Source of the DNA: Fodinibius salipaludis
GTDB taxonomy: Bacteria > Bacteroidota > Rhodothermia > Balneolales > Balneolaceae
DNA: 64,000 nucleotides
NCBI RefSeq assembly: GCF_002287075.1
Contig: NZ_NSKE01000001.1
Span: 1-64,000, forward strand
Direction: 5' to 3'
Shown here piece after piece: positions 1 to 8,090 of this stretch; the stretch's first letter is position 1, and every line of letters begins with the position of its first letter. The translations under genes and the position numbers were made by a program. The notes under the pieces are model-generated. The model saw nothing but the letters and a program-made list of their open reading frames with translations. It had not been told where the DNA came from and searched no databases.

Positions 1-189
1 AGTCCTTTTAGGACTTTTAGATAAAATTATTTCTTTGCCATCGAGAGAATTGTAGTTACAAGGCTCCATTTTTTCAGGCTCTTCAACAGAGGATATGGAA
101 GTTGAACCTGTATTGGGATCCACATAAGGAGAACTAAAACAACCAGTTAAAAATAGAACGAGAAAAATTGAACTAATGAGTTTTCTCAT
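1..189 (-). CDS. Lipoprotein, 3' part missing (runs off left edge)
   Basis: Reading leftwards from an ATG at 189, the frame stays open for 63 codons to the window edge, so only the N-terminus is present. It starts MRKLISSIFLVLFLTGC: a short basic start, a hydrophobic stretch and a lipobox (LTGC) with the lipidated cysteine at residue 17. That predicts export and anchoring as a lipoprotein. The rest (SSPYVDPNTG, acidic, then a Cys near residue 45) matches no family I recognise. The start lies about 50 bases after an attC-like core at 241-247 in the same orientation, so this is probably the gene of the next integron-type cassette. The lipobox is seen directly; the cassette membership is inferred. 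Function unknown. Confidence 0.7.
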   Translation of the reverse strand, partial: MRKLISSIFLVLFLTGCFSSPYVDPNTGSTSISSVEEPEKMEPCNYNSLDGKEIILSKSPKRT

Positions 190-240
190 AAAATGGACTA
201 AAAATATGACTTAAAATTTAGAATTTATTTTTGAAAGTAT

Positions 241-369
241 GCCTAACGACATTGCGCTTAAGCTGCAGGCGCTGGAATATCGAATTAGTTAACAAATGAA
301 AGAGTAACTAATAAATAGGAAGCGAGCAAGAAAGGGCGAGGCCTGTCCGCTGATAGCGCCGGGTTAGTT
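241..369 (-). other. attC-like recombination site (cassette B)
   Basis: Read on the minus strand, this 129-bp segment starts with AACTAAC (369-363) and ends with GTTAGGC (247-241), which fits the integron end rule RYYYAAC...GTTRRRY except for one base at the left end. Inside, GCGGACAGGC on the left pairs with GCCTGCAGCTTAAGCGC on the right as an imperfect inverted repeat with an unpaired base, like the extrahelical bases of attC hairpins. The site at 606-734 has the same length and near-identical arms but a different central loop, as expected of a family of cassette sites. No integrase binding has been shown. Confidence 0.72.
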
Positions 370-611
370 TGGGGCTGAAGATGTAGAACCAGCAACGGCT
401 TTGATAAAAACAACGGAAGAACACAGCGGACGTAAGATGATTTAGCCCCGACCGGCCAGGACAAAACGGGAAATAGGATTTTCGGAAAGGAAGATAGCTT
501 TAAGGCAAATTGAATAGTGGAAAAGGCAACCCAGAAGCGGCTGAAAAATGGATATTTTTACAGCCGAAACAGCCTTTATTGACAAACCGCGAAGGCCGGC
601 GGGCAAACTAA
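247..611 (-). mobile_element. Integron-type cassette B, no convincing gene
   Basis: This 365-bp unit lies between the predicted crossover points of two attC-like sites. Its own ends are complementary: CAAACTAAC at 604-612 is the exact reverse complement of GTTAGTTTG at 363-371, as expected if the cassette once existed as a circle. The body (about 370-605) holds one 60-codon minus-strand frame (442-624), but that frame starts inside the neighbouring attC arm and has no recognisable domain, so I do not call it a gene. The cassette may be non-coding or may carry a short unknown peptide or RNA. Confidence 0.55.
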
Positions 612-734
612 CGACATGGCGCATAAGCTGCAGGCGACAAAGTTTTGAAATATTTTATAATTGAAATAAGTACTATAAAAATAAAAAGCGGACAAGACCT
701 GGCGAGGCCTGTCCGCTTAATGCGCGGGTTAGGT
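606..734 (-). other. attC-like recombination site (cassette A)
   Basis: On the minus strand it runs from ACCTAAC (734-728) to GTTAGTT (612-606), 129 bp, the same length as the site at 241-369. The left arm CGCGCATTAAGCGGACAGGC pairs with the right arm GCCTGCAGCTTATGCGC, leaving small bulges. The segment between the arms is AT-rich and unrelated to the loop of the other site. The left core ACCTAAC obeys RYYYAAC; the right core GTTAGTT departs from GTTRRRY at one base, and that base pairs with the downstream cassette's own left core. I read it as the attC of the two-gene cassette 612-3593. Confidence 0.72.
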
Positions 735-742
735 TGCTGTAT

Positions 743-1468
743 CTAATTTGGAAACAAATAATTTATTGGATTCCGATTACCAGCTTTTTTTTCATAGATC
801 TTGTTTAAATATAATTTTTTAATTTCTTGATCTTCTACTTTAAACCCCTTGAAGTATTTCCTGCCTCTTTTCTCATTAACATACCATTCTTCAGGTTTAA
901 AAATTGCTCTTATAATCCCTCTGTATTCACTTAATACAAAATCTACCTTTTTGACACGATTCATATTTAGTCGCCAATACTTTCTAGTTGCTTCATACAG
1001 TGACATTTCCCTATTGAAATTTTTATTGATATTTATGAGCAATAAATTATGCTCAACTGAGCTTAAATTTAGAGGACTTACAGAATAAATATTTTCGATC
1101 TCTCTTGCTTTTGAAATTCCATTTTCAAAACTGTAAAAACCTCTGTTGATGTTCGTAATATTAGATAAGTATTCAAACTCTTTATGAGTGAATACATCAA
1201 TTAAAGCTGATTCAATTCTAAGTGCTGATTCTTCACTTAAACCTCTTCGTATGATGTAATGTTTTACATTATAACCTTCATTTTGAATTTCTTTAATTAA
1301 AGAAATTTTATCTGTTTCATCTCCCTCCAAATTGTTTATATGGCTAAAAATTCTATTGCCCCTACCTTTACCAACATAGAAAACCATGTTATTTCTTGGA
1401 TCCATCAATATATAAACATAGTATTTTATTTTTTCTATTGTACTTTGTGAAAAGGTAGAAATACTCAT
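743..1468 (-). CDS. GIY-YIG nuclease-domain protein
   Basis: The 241-residue product has an N-terminal GIY-YIG fold: YVY at 17-19, YVG at 31-33, an Arg pair in GKGRGNR (33-39) and a candidate catalytic Glu in RIESAL (E86). This resembles the LEM-3/COG3680-like branch of the superfamily, which cleaves DNA. The C-terminal half (110-241) is unlike known partners; it has a basic, aromatic stretch near 195-212 (EEWYVNEKRGRKYFKGF) that might bind nucleic acid. It begins 23 bp after the end of the large lipoprotein gene and sits directly before the attC-like site, so the two genes are probably co-transcribed within one cassette. Roles in defence, repair or mobility are all possible; none can be chosen from sequence. 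Confidence 0.75.
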   Translation of the reverse strand: MSISTFSQSTIEKIKYYVYILMDPRNNMVFYVGKGRGNRIFSHINNLEGDETDKISLIKEIQNEGYNVKHYIIRRGLSEESALRIESALIDVFTHKEFEYLSNITNINRGFYSFENGISKAREIENIYSVSPLNLSSVEHNLLLININKNFNREMSLYEATRKYWRLNMNRVKKVDFVLSEYRGIIRAIFKPEEWYVNEKRGRKYFKGFKVEDQEIKKLYLNKIYEKKAGNRNPINYLFPN

Positions 1469-1491
1469 AAAAAATGGTTTGTTGATTTAGA

Positions 1492-3522
1492 TTATTTAAC
1501 AATTCCTTTACTATCAGTTTGATAAATATAAATATCGCTATAACCTCTATTAGTTTTACTAAAATCGCCATCATTAGAAGAGGCACTACCTGTAAAAATA
1601 AGATTGTCATTTGATGAAATTACTGAGAGCCCGGTGTCATTTTTAGAACCACCAAATGTTTTAAGCCAACTCTTGCTCCCATTAGAATCTAATTTAGCAA
1701 GGAAAATATCAGATTCACCATTATTTATATCTTGAAAATCCCCACTGTTTGAATAGGTAATTCCTAGAATTATATAACCATTATCCATTATTTGGGTTAC
1801 AGAATTTCCTACCTCATTATTTGACCCTTTATAAATATTTGTCCATTCTACCTTCCCGAAGGAATCAACTTTTAAAATATATGCTGACGAATTATCACTA
1901 TTGTTATTAGAACTAAAAATCCCATCTATGGATTTAGTTCCCCCAGTCATAATGAACCCGTTATCATTTGTATTAGTAATAGTTTTTACTTCATCTGGGC
2001 CACTTCCTCCATATGTTTTTTTCCATTCAATATCCCCGGTGGAATTGATTTTGAGCAAAAATATATCAGAATAGGCATCATTCCCACTGTGATTCATCTC
2101 ATCAAAAGTGCCATCATTTGAATATGTATTACCGGCTAACGCGACCCCTCCATCATCAGTTGCTACAATTGACGAACCAAAATCTCTCTGAATGCCACCA
2201 TATGTTTTTTCCCAAATTACGTTTCCATTAATATCTATTTTAATTAGAATTATTTCAGGTTTATCATAAGAGGATGTTTGAATATCACCTGTGATATATA
2301 AGTTTCCATCGGTAGACTGGGTAATGGAACTTCCGAAATCGGAGGTAGGACCACCAAAAGTTTTAGTCCATTCTAGACTTCCTTTTGAAGTTAGTTTTAT
2401 AACAAAAATATCACTACTACCTTTTTGCATTCCATAAAAATCTCCGTCATCTGAGTCAGTGCGTCCAGTTATTGCAAAACCTCCATCTGAAGTCTGGATA
2501 ATTGAGGTGCCCATTTCGGCATCTTTACCTCCATAGGTTTTAACCCACTGTTTATTCCCTTCAGAATCAAATTTTATAACATAAATTTCATGGTATGAAA
2601 CACTCAAATTACTAAAATCACCATCAGTTGATCCTGTATATCCTGTTATTACATACCCTCCATCTTGAGTATTAGCTATTGACAATGCATTTTCTCCTTC
2701 TGATCCGCCGAAAATTTTTGGATAATCTTTTTTTTCTTCAAAGACCGCTGTTACTTCTTTGGATGCATCGACAGTAATTTGAGTTGGATTTTCAGAACCA
2801 GATGTTGCCCCCGTCCACTCAATAAATTCCCAGCCTTCGGCAGAGTTTGCAGTTAACTCTACGACTGTACCATGTTCATAGTCTGTGGTTTTTTGTTGGA
2901 CAACTTCCTCACTAACGGCACCCTCACCTTCAGTACTGACGGTTAATTCATAACTTTTCTTTTCAAAGACTGCAGTAACTTTTTTGGGATTATCAACGGT
3001 AATTTGGGCAGGATTTTCACTACCTGTAATATCACCTTCCCATTCGACAAATTTATACCCTTCGGATGGATTGGCAGTCAACTCAACAACGGTTCCATGT
3101 TCATAATCTTTAGATTTTTGCTCAAGTATTTCCTCGTTGACAGCACCTTCTCCCTTTTTAGTGATTGTCAATTCGTAAGTTTTGATCTCAAAGTTAGCTG
3201 TAATATCATAATCTCGATCAATAGTTAACGAATGTGGATTATTGGTAGATTCAATATCTCCTGACCACTCTGTAAACACATAGCCTTCATTAGGATTTGC
3301 TTGCAGTTCAACTTCTTCGCCTTCATCATAGGAGTCTTCTGCAGAAGGGGATATTGAGCCTGCATCAGATGGTGTAACGTTAACAGCTACAGAATAAGTG
3401 GTAACTTCTTCTTTGTTATCGTCTCCACTTCCATTATTTGGATCAGGACCTGTTCCACTGTCACTGCATGAAATAATTGATATGCTAAATAAAAAAATGA
3501 AGGCAAATAGTAGCTGTCTCAT
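1492..3522 (-). CDS. Large repeat-rich surface lipoprotein
   Basis: I start at the ATG at 3522 because it gives MRQLLFAFIFLFSISIISC, a clear lipoprotein signal with Cys at residue 19; the longer frame from 3588 would bury that signal. The product has 676 residues. After a Gly/Asp/Asn-rich linker come three copies of about 70 residues (roughly 45-265) of the 'bacterial repeat' type, each with a GEGAV-like or AGSIS-like start, a VELTANP(S)EGY core, an FxEWxGD motif and an ending in VTAVFE. Residues about 270-676 hold seven or so repeats of about 55 residues with the pattern TYGGxxxDxGxSIxQTxDGGYxITG...DxFLxKLDSxG, probably a beta-propeller or similar beta-rich surface domain. Likely an outer-surface adhesive or binding lipoprotein; the ligand is unknown. 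It is the first gene of cassette A. Confidence 0.8.
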   Translation of the reverse strand: MRQLLFAFIFLFSISIISCSDSGTGPDPNNGSGDDNKEEVTTYSVAVNVTPSDAGSISPSAEDSYDEGEEVELQANPNEGYVFTEWSGDIESTNNPHSLTIDRDYDITANFEIKTYELTITKKGEGAVNEEILEQKSKDYEHGTVVELTANPSEGYKFVEWEGDITGSENPAQITVDNPKKVTAVFEKKSYELTVSTEGEGAVSEEVVQQKTTDYEHGTVVELTANSAEGWEFIEWTGATSGSENPTQITVDASKEVTAVFEEKKDYPKIFGGSEGENALSIANTQDGGYVITGYTGSTDGDFSNLSVSYHEIYVIKFDSEGNKQWVKTYGGKDAEMGTSIIQTSDGGFAITGRTDSDDGDFYGMQKGSSDIFVIKLTSKGSLEWTKTFGGPTSDFGSSITQSTDGNLYITGDIQTSSYDKPEIILIKIDINGNVIWEKTYGGIQRDFGSSIVATDDGGVALAGNTYSNDGTFDEMNHSGNDAYSDIFLLKINSTGDIEWKKTYGGSGPDEVKTITNTNDNGFIMTGGTKSIDGIFSSNNNSDNSSAYILKVDSFGKVEWTNIYKGSNNEVGNSVTQIMDNGYIILGITYSNSGDFQDINNGESDIFLAKLDSNGSKSWLKTFGGSKNDTGLSVISSNDNLIFTGSASSNDGDFSKTNRGYSDIYIYQTDSKGIVK

Positions 3523-3594
3523 CAAATGATTTTTCTTTATTGAAATTTGTACCCGCCAGAAGGTAATCCTTGTGTAGTAGTTAAGCAACCTAAC

Positions 3595-4584
3595 CTATAC
3601 TTATTGATATAGTTTCTAAAGCACTCATTGTATGCATAATATAACAAAAGGTCTACTTGTCGATAGGGAAGTGTGAAGCTATGATATTATGGATACTATG
3701 AGGGCTATATCGTTTACAGATAACATTTACGCATAAAGTATATTATTTATCGAGATAAATATGCTCCAGGGAGGGAATCTATTGGCGAGCCAATTGTAAT
3801 GAAATACGATGAGGTAAATTATTTTATTATGGTTGTCCGTTTTGATAAAAGCAGTTGTATCTCGATATCGATAACAAAGAATAACTACTTTCTTTACTTT
3901 ACATAATACAAATTATACGACACTCGCACAGGGATAGTTTATTTACTCCATAATAACCCCGAACGGTGTTATATATCGTCAACCAATTTTATATCTATCG
4001 ACAAACGATATAATATTAACCTATCAATGAGATTAACCCAATTACTATCAAATATAGATTCACTGATACGTATACTCAATTCAAAAATAAGCTCTTTAAA
4101 AGAAGTGCTTAGATTTATTGCTCATCTTTAGTACCTACTTTTCTATATTTTATTAAGTATTCATCTATATGTTTTAGAAATATTATCTTTCATAAAAAAA
4201 GTTAGCATCAATAGATTTTTGCTATATTGGCCTCTTTTTAAAAAATAAAAGCCCTAATCGGAATTTATTATGCCCAAAATCCCTCTATAAGTCCTATAAG
4301 TGGGTATAAAATACAAATTTGGATTCTAAGCGGCTAAAATGAATTTATAATGGTTAAGTATGTCTTAGTTGCAAAAAAATAAGGGTTCTCGTCTACTTTC
4401 TACCTTTCCCGAATAAATATGGAGCTAAAATGGTATTAATTGAGTACTCAAATCAATATAGAGTTTTATTTAGGTATTAATATTTGGATCCCGTAAAAAA
4501 CACATTATAATATGATAGGTTTAAAGAAATTATCTGGTCACATTCATCAAGGCAATTTTATTAAATAATTATATAACTTAGCAT
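3595..4584. other. AT-rich stretch without genes
   Basis: About 990 bases next to the cassette boundary contain no open frame with protein-like features on either strand. The sequence is very AT-rich and has many ATCGA-centred words (TTGTCGATAG near 3657, CTATCGACAA near 3994). An attI-like site or an old integrase gene would be expected about here if a full integron had stood at this place. I looked for tyrosine-recombinase motifs and for a second attC and found neither. Confidence 0.6.
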
Positions 4585-5034
4585 ATGAAGTATTTTCAAA
4601 AAATCTTCCGATTTGCTTTAACGCTTTCATTATTGATTGCTTTTTCTGACGTACATGCCCAATCTATTTTAGAAAAACTAAAATCCAACAGTCAAACATC
4701 CCAGTTTGCACAAGCACTGGAAAATACTGGTGTTGATAATCGCATAAACCAAGCGGGACCTTTTACGGTATTTGCACCAACAAATGCCGCTTTCGATAAG
4801 CTTAGTGTCGGACAAAAGTCGGATTCGAATCTACTTCTTAATCACATTTTAACCGGGATGGCTACCGAGCGTAGTTTGCGAGCAATGTCTGATATAACCT
4901 GCTTGAGTGGCAAAACGATATCTGTTCAAAATAAAAATAGTACTAACCTGACTATTGAATCGAACAGAATTAGTGTATCAAATATTAAGACAAGCAACGG
5001 AGTTATTCACATCATTGATGGAGTCATAAAATAA
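4585..5034 (+). CDS. Exported fasciclin (FAS1) domain protein
   Basis: The 149-residue product has a signal peptide (MKYFQKIFRFALTLSLLIAF...VHAQS, cleavage near residue 26) followed by a single short FAS1 domain. The FAS1 hallmarks are GPFTVFAPTNAAFDKL (58-73), LLNHIL (84-89) and the closing NGVIHIIDGVIK at the extreme C-terminus. FAS1 domains mediate adhesion or protein interaction outside the cytoplasm. It is a single gene with a long AT-rich upstream region and converges on the lipid kinase gene, ending only 7 bp from it. Confidence 0.9.
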   Translation: MKYFQKIFRFALTLSLLIAFSDVHAQSILEKLKSNSQTSQFAQALENTGVDNRINQAGPFTVFAPTNAAFDKLSVGQKSDSNLLLNHILTGMATERSLRAMSDITCLSGKTISVQNKNSTNLTIESNRISVSNIKTSNGVIHIIDGVIK

Positions 5035-5041
5035 CCCGATT

Positions 5042-5920
5042 TCACAAAGGGCATATCACTTCTAAAGCATGGGCAATCAGGGTGATATTAAATTTACCTG
5101 ATCCTTGTTCTATTATTTCACCATCAGCATGAATATCTATATTATCAGTAAAAGAAAGGGAAAGTTCGTTAACTTCTGTGGATCTTACTTGAGGGATTAG
5201 CTGCGGGTTTTTAAATAAAAACAATGGCAGTAAAAAAGGGATTGCCCATTTCGCTATCGGTTTAACTAAAATAGTGTTTAATTTACCATCAGTAACGGAT
5301 GCATTAGGCGCAATCCAGAAAGAACCACCCTCTACCCTTCCATTTGCCAACGAAAACATAATAGCCTCCTCTTTAGAAATCTCTCCATTTTTATGCTTAA
5401 CGGTTACTTCAAAAAAGGAGTGATTTATGACTGCTCTAATAGCAGATATCGCATACGTTAAAACTGGATGCAAATGCTTTAGTTGCAATGCATAACGATT
5501 AGTTAGGCCGTCAAAGCCAAATCCCAATGTATTTAAAAAGATAAAATCATTGCATTGCCCGACATCAATAGAGACGGCCTCTTCTTGTTTTAACACAGAT
5601 ATGGATTGTCTCAATTTAACTGGAATATTAAGTGTCTTACAGAGATCATTGCCTGTTCCCAGTGGCACAATCCCCATCTGTTTTTGAGTATTCATAAGAG
5701 GTTTAGCGACTTCACGGACGGTTCCATCACCACCGCACGCTACAAATACATCAAAATCTTCAAAATTCTGATTGATAAAGTGGGTTATATCACCAATTTC
5801 CCGGGAGTAAAATAAGTATGCATCATTGAATTCAGAAATGAACGTCCGCAAGCGCTCTACTTTTATTTCCGAACTCCCTCCTTGTGCAGCCGGATTATAT
5901 AAAAAAGCATAGCGTTTCAC
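5042..5920 (-). CDS. Diacylglycerol/lipid kinase family protein
   Basis: The 292-residue product belongs to the DagK/YegS/BmrU family: N-terminal YNPAAQGG (8-15), the nucleotide-binding GGDGT (63-67) and PLGTGNDL (86-93), then a beta-sandwich C-terminal domain with DGxL-like (TDGKLNTI) and DIHADGE motifs. Members phosphorylate diacylglycerol or related lipids using ATP at the inner face of the membrane. The start overlaps the stop of the upstream peptidase gene by 4 bp (ATGA), so translation is probably coupled. The exact lipid substrate cannot be told from sequence. Confidence 0.88.
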   Translation of the reverse strand: MKRYAFLYNPAAQGGSSEIKVERLRTFISEFNDAYLFYSREIGDITHFINQNFEDFDVFVACGGDGTVREVAKPLMNTQKQMGIVPLGTGNDLCKTLNIPVKLRQSISVLKQEEAVSIDVGQCNDFIFLNTLGFGFDGLTNRYALQLKHLHPVLTYAISAIRAVINHSFFEVTVKHKNGEISKEEAIMFSLANGRVEGGSFWIAPNASVTDGKLNTILVKPIAKWAIPFLLPLFLFKNPQLIPQVRSTEVNELSLSFTDNIDIHADGEIIEQGSGKFNITLIAHALEVICPL

Positions 5921-6768
5921 GTGCCAAAATTATTTAGATACGATTCTAAAATAACCAGACAGCGTTGAACATCATCAATAAATACCTGCTCACCCTTTTG
6001 ATGATACGGATAAATGGAAGGCTCTAATGCTACTGAAACCGTAGTAAAGCCATTTTCTTTGTTAAACTCTTCTCCGTAATGCAGATAATCATTGGTGTTA
6101 TTATCTACTTTAATATCAGGATCGATAGTCAAAAATCGATTCACGGCTTGTTGGGTCTTTTGGATGAGCTTTTCTGTGGGATCAAGATCATTTAGCTCCC
6201 AGTGATTGGCATATAAGGCTACCCCTTTATCTCCTTTAAATAGCGGAGTTGTATCCAATGTGATAACCTCATCAGGCACCGTTTCCAATGCTATACATTT
6301 CTGTGCAATGCGTCGAGCCCCCATCCCATTTGTGTATCCTTTGCCATTATTCTTTAATATCTCGGGATGCTCTTTAAGTCCCATTTTCTCCTCCATTTCA
6401 GAAAAGAAAAAAAGCATGTTCGGCCACTGACGACTCTCAGCCATTTCGGCCAATGTTACCACCATTCCCAAACCAGCACTATCGTCCATTGCTCCTTCAA
6501 TTTGATCCTCGGAAACTTTGACCGGTAATGAATTGGGGTAATCAGCACCATAATGGTTAATTTTATCGAGATGAGCCGTTAATGCAATTGTCGGTAACTC
6601 ATTACTATCACCAACCTTAAAAATCAAGTTATTGCCTTTAACATTAATTTCTTCAGCCGGGATATCATCAAATACCCGTCGAATATATGGATGGAGCCGT
6701 TCTTCGTAAGAACTAAACGAAGGAACATTCGCAATTTCGGTAATATGTATTATCGCCTGATCTAACAT
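5917..6768 (-). CDS. Zinc metallopeptidase, M20/M28/M42-like
   Basis: The 283 residues show the co-catalytic metal site of clan MH/M20-type aminopeptidases: TAHLDK with H66 and D68, GAMDDSAGLG with bridging D95/D96, SEMEEKMG with the Glu pair near 124-127, TLD at 171-173, and a C-terminal His in SIYPYHQKGE. There is no signal peptide, so it is cytosolic. It is short for M42 enzymes, which normally have an inserted dimerisation domain; that domain seems reduced here. It lies between the DUF952 gene (2 bp upstream) and the lipid kinase (4-bp overlap), forming one operon. Substrate unknown, probably small peptides. Confidence 0.8.
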   Translation of the reverse strand: MLDQAIIHITEIANVPSFSSYEERLHPYIRRVFDDIPAEEINVKGNNLIFKVGDSNELPTIALTAHLDKINHYGADYPNSLPVKVSEDQIEGAMDDSAGLGMVVTLAEMAESRQWPNMLFFFSEMEEKMGLKEHPEILKNNGKGYTNGMGARRIAQKCIALETVPDEVITLDTTPLFKGDKGVALYANHWELNDLDPTEKLIQKTQQAVNRFLTIDPDIKVDNNTNDYLHYGEEFNKENGFTTVSVALEPSIYPYHQKGEQVFIDDVQRCLVILESYLNNFGT

Positions 6769-6770
6769 TA

Positions 6771-7121
6771 TTAAGAAGTGGTAAATGCGATATCGAAATG
6801 ACCATCATCTTCAGCTTTAATGGTAATTTTGTCAATAATGGCATTTGTATTAAGGGGGCTGTACAGATGCGGAAATTTTTCACCGGTATCTGCATCCTTT
6901 TCATACTTAATATCTTCGTGAAGTGTGGTGGCATCAATGACAAGCAGCAAAATTTCGTCTTTATCCCCAAAAATTCTATTTGCCGTATCTTCAACTTGTT
7001 CCCCTGTAGAGCAATGGATAAACCCCTCGCTATCAAGGGATTCCGGTTCAAAACTTCCACTATTATTAAAGGTTTTCCAATCCTCTTTGGTAGTTATATG
7101 AAATAAAAGATCGTCGCGCAT
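6771..7121 (-). CDS. DUF952 family protein
   Basis: This 116-residue cytosolic protein has the pattern of the DUF952 family: an opening LLFHITTKEDW, the central EGFIHCSTGEQV (residues 32-43) and the late HLYSPLNTNAI (84-94). The family is widespread but has no firmly assigned reaction; its fold is related to ADP-ribosyltransferase-like proteins in some descriptions, which I treat as uncertain. It is the first gene of the three-gene run DUF952-peptidase-lipid kinase, and is 24 bp downstream of the aspartoacylase-like gene, so it could be part of a longer transcript starting at 9471. Confidence 0.82.
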   Translation of the reverse strand: MRDDLLFHITTKEDWKTFNNSGSFEPESLDSEGFIHCSTGEQVEDTANRIFGDKDEILLLVIDATTLHEDIKYEKDADTGEKFPHLYSPLNTNAIIDKITIKAEDDGHFDIAFTTS

Positions 7122-7145
7122 AATATGATTAAAGTAATTTTGAAA

Positions 7146-8090
7146 TTATTCGTAAGCTAAATGTAATAAGGCATCCCCTTTGTGAACCACAGGAGCATAG
7201 TTTAAGCCAATTACCTGTCCATCGTGCGGACACTTGAATTTAAACTGCTCATTCCCATATGGGTCGTTGACATGCCCCAAGACCTGGCGTTGTTTAACCT
7301 TATCACCAAGTTCAATTTGGGGGCGAAATAAACCGGCGTATTTAGCCCTAACCCACGTTGTCTTTCGATATATTTTGGTTTCCTGGATGGGATTGGGAGC
7401 CTCATCTCTAATCCCGAGATGTTTCATTAGTCTCAGTGTGCCATTGATTCCTTCCTGAATACCAAACTCATCAAAACGGGTAGATTCCCCGGTCTCATAT
7501 ACTAAAATATGTTTACCTTTTTTATGAGCCGCTTTTCGAAAAGATTTCTCGATAAGAGAAGAATGAATTACAAAGGGAGCTCCAAAGGCTTCTCCAAGCT
7601 CTTTATTCTTTTCGATATCAAGGGTACACCGTATTTGTGGATAATTCGACCGAGCTGCTCCACCGGTATGAAAGTCAATCCCGTAATCAATCTGTGGTAC
7701 GATTTCATTCATTAAGGTGTGGGCCAACAGACGTGCCAGTGATCCTCCCTTTACGCCCGGAAAGCTGCGATTAATATCTTTACCGTCAGGTAATCCGCGT
7801 ACATTTTGGATAAACCCGTACACATTAACCAACGGAAGCGCAATTATACTCCCCTTCTTTGGCATTAGCAGATCGTTAGAAATCATCCGGCGGATAATTT
7901 CTATGCCGTTCAACTCATCACCATGTAACCCGCCGGTAAGCAGCAGCGTAGGTCCGTCCTCTTCAGAACGGAAAACATGCACCGGAAGATCGATATTGGT
8001 ATAGGTAGGTAGCCGGGCAATATTTAGCTGAATCTCCTTATGTTCTCCTGGTTCAATTGTATAGTCGTTAATTGTTATAGGATCAGGCAT
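7146..8090 (-). CDS. Succinylglutamate desuccinylase/aspartoacylase family protein
   Basis: The 314-residue protein has the zinc carboxypeptidase-like AstE/AspA fold: [10 protein letters not shown] (Zn ligands His and Glu near 55-58), [11 protein letters not shown] (Arg/Asn substrate site near 102-112), and DFHTGG (Zn His near 139), with ETGES carrying the likely catalytic Glu near 200. The C-terminal 70 residues form a biotinyl/lipoyl-like beta-barrel ([13 protein letters not shown]...[10 protein letters not shown]), common in bacterial members. Such enzymes remove N-acyl groups or terminal amino acids. Its start overlaps the rimK-like gene by 8 bp, which suggests it works with that ligase, for instance in trimming glutamate; this role is inferred. 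Confidence 0.87.
   Translation of the reverse strand: MPDPITINDYTIEPGEHKEIQLNIARLPTYTNIDLPVHVFRSEEDGPTLLLTGGLHGDELNGIEIIRRMISNDLLMPKKGSIIALPLVNVYGFIQNVRGLPDGKDINRSFPGVKGGSLARLLAHTLMNEIVPQIDYGIDFHTGGAARSNYPQIRCTLDIEKNKELGEAFGAPFVIHSSLIEKSFRKAAHKKGKHILVYETGESTRFDEFGIQEGINGTLRLMKHLGIRDEAPNPIQETKIYRKTTWVRAKYAGLFRPQIELGDKVKQRQVLGHVNDPYGNEQFKFKCPHDGQVIGLNYAPVVHKGDALLHLAYE

Larger units (their letters stand above)
612..3593 (-). mobile_element. Integron-type cassette A carrying two genes
   Basis: The unit is bounded by GCAACCTAAC at 3585-3594 and its exact reverse complement GTTAGGTTGC at 728-737, which is the left core of the attC-like site 606-734. This self-complementarity of cassette start and own attC is a hallmark of integron cassettes. 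Inside, both genes read on the minus strand, the orientation expected relative to the attC: the repeat-rich lipoprotein first, then the GIY-YIG protein 23 bp later. At 2.98 kb it is longer than most cassettes and has two genes. No attC is visible beyond 3594, so this is the first cassette of the array or an insertion at a secondary site. Confidence 0.6.

Noticed and set aside
442-624. 60-codon minus-strand frame in the short cassette
   Set aside because: It starts inside the arm of the neighbouring attC-like site, has no ribosome binding site and no domain; the neighbouring sequence does not support coding.
728-3594. Terminal inverted repeats of a transposon (GCAACCTAAC pair)
   Set aside because: No transposase lies between them, and the inner copy coincides with the core of an attC-like hairpin, which the cassette model explains better.
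3595-4584. Decayed integrase gene in the AT-rich stretch
   Set aside because: The length would fit, but I found no tyrosine-recombinase motif or long open frame on either strand.
7211-7405. Plus and minus frames inside the aspartoacylase-like gene
   Set aside because: They are shadows of the real gene in other frames, with low-complexity or basic translations and no start signals.
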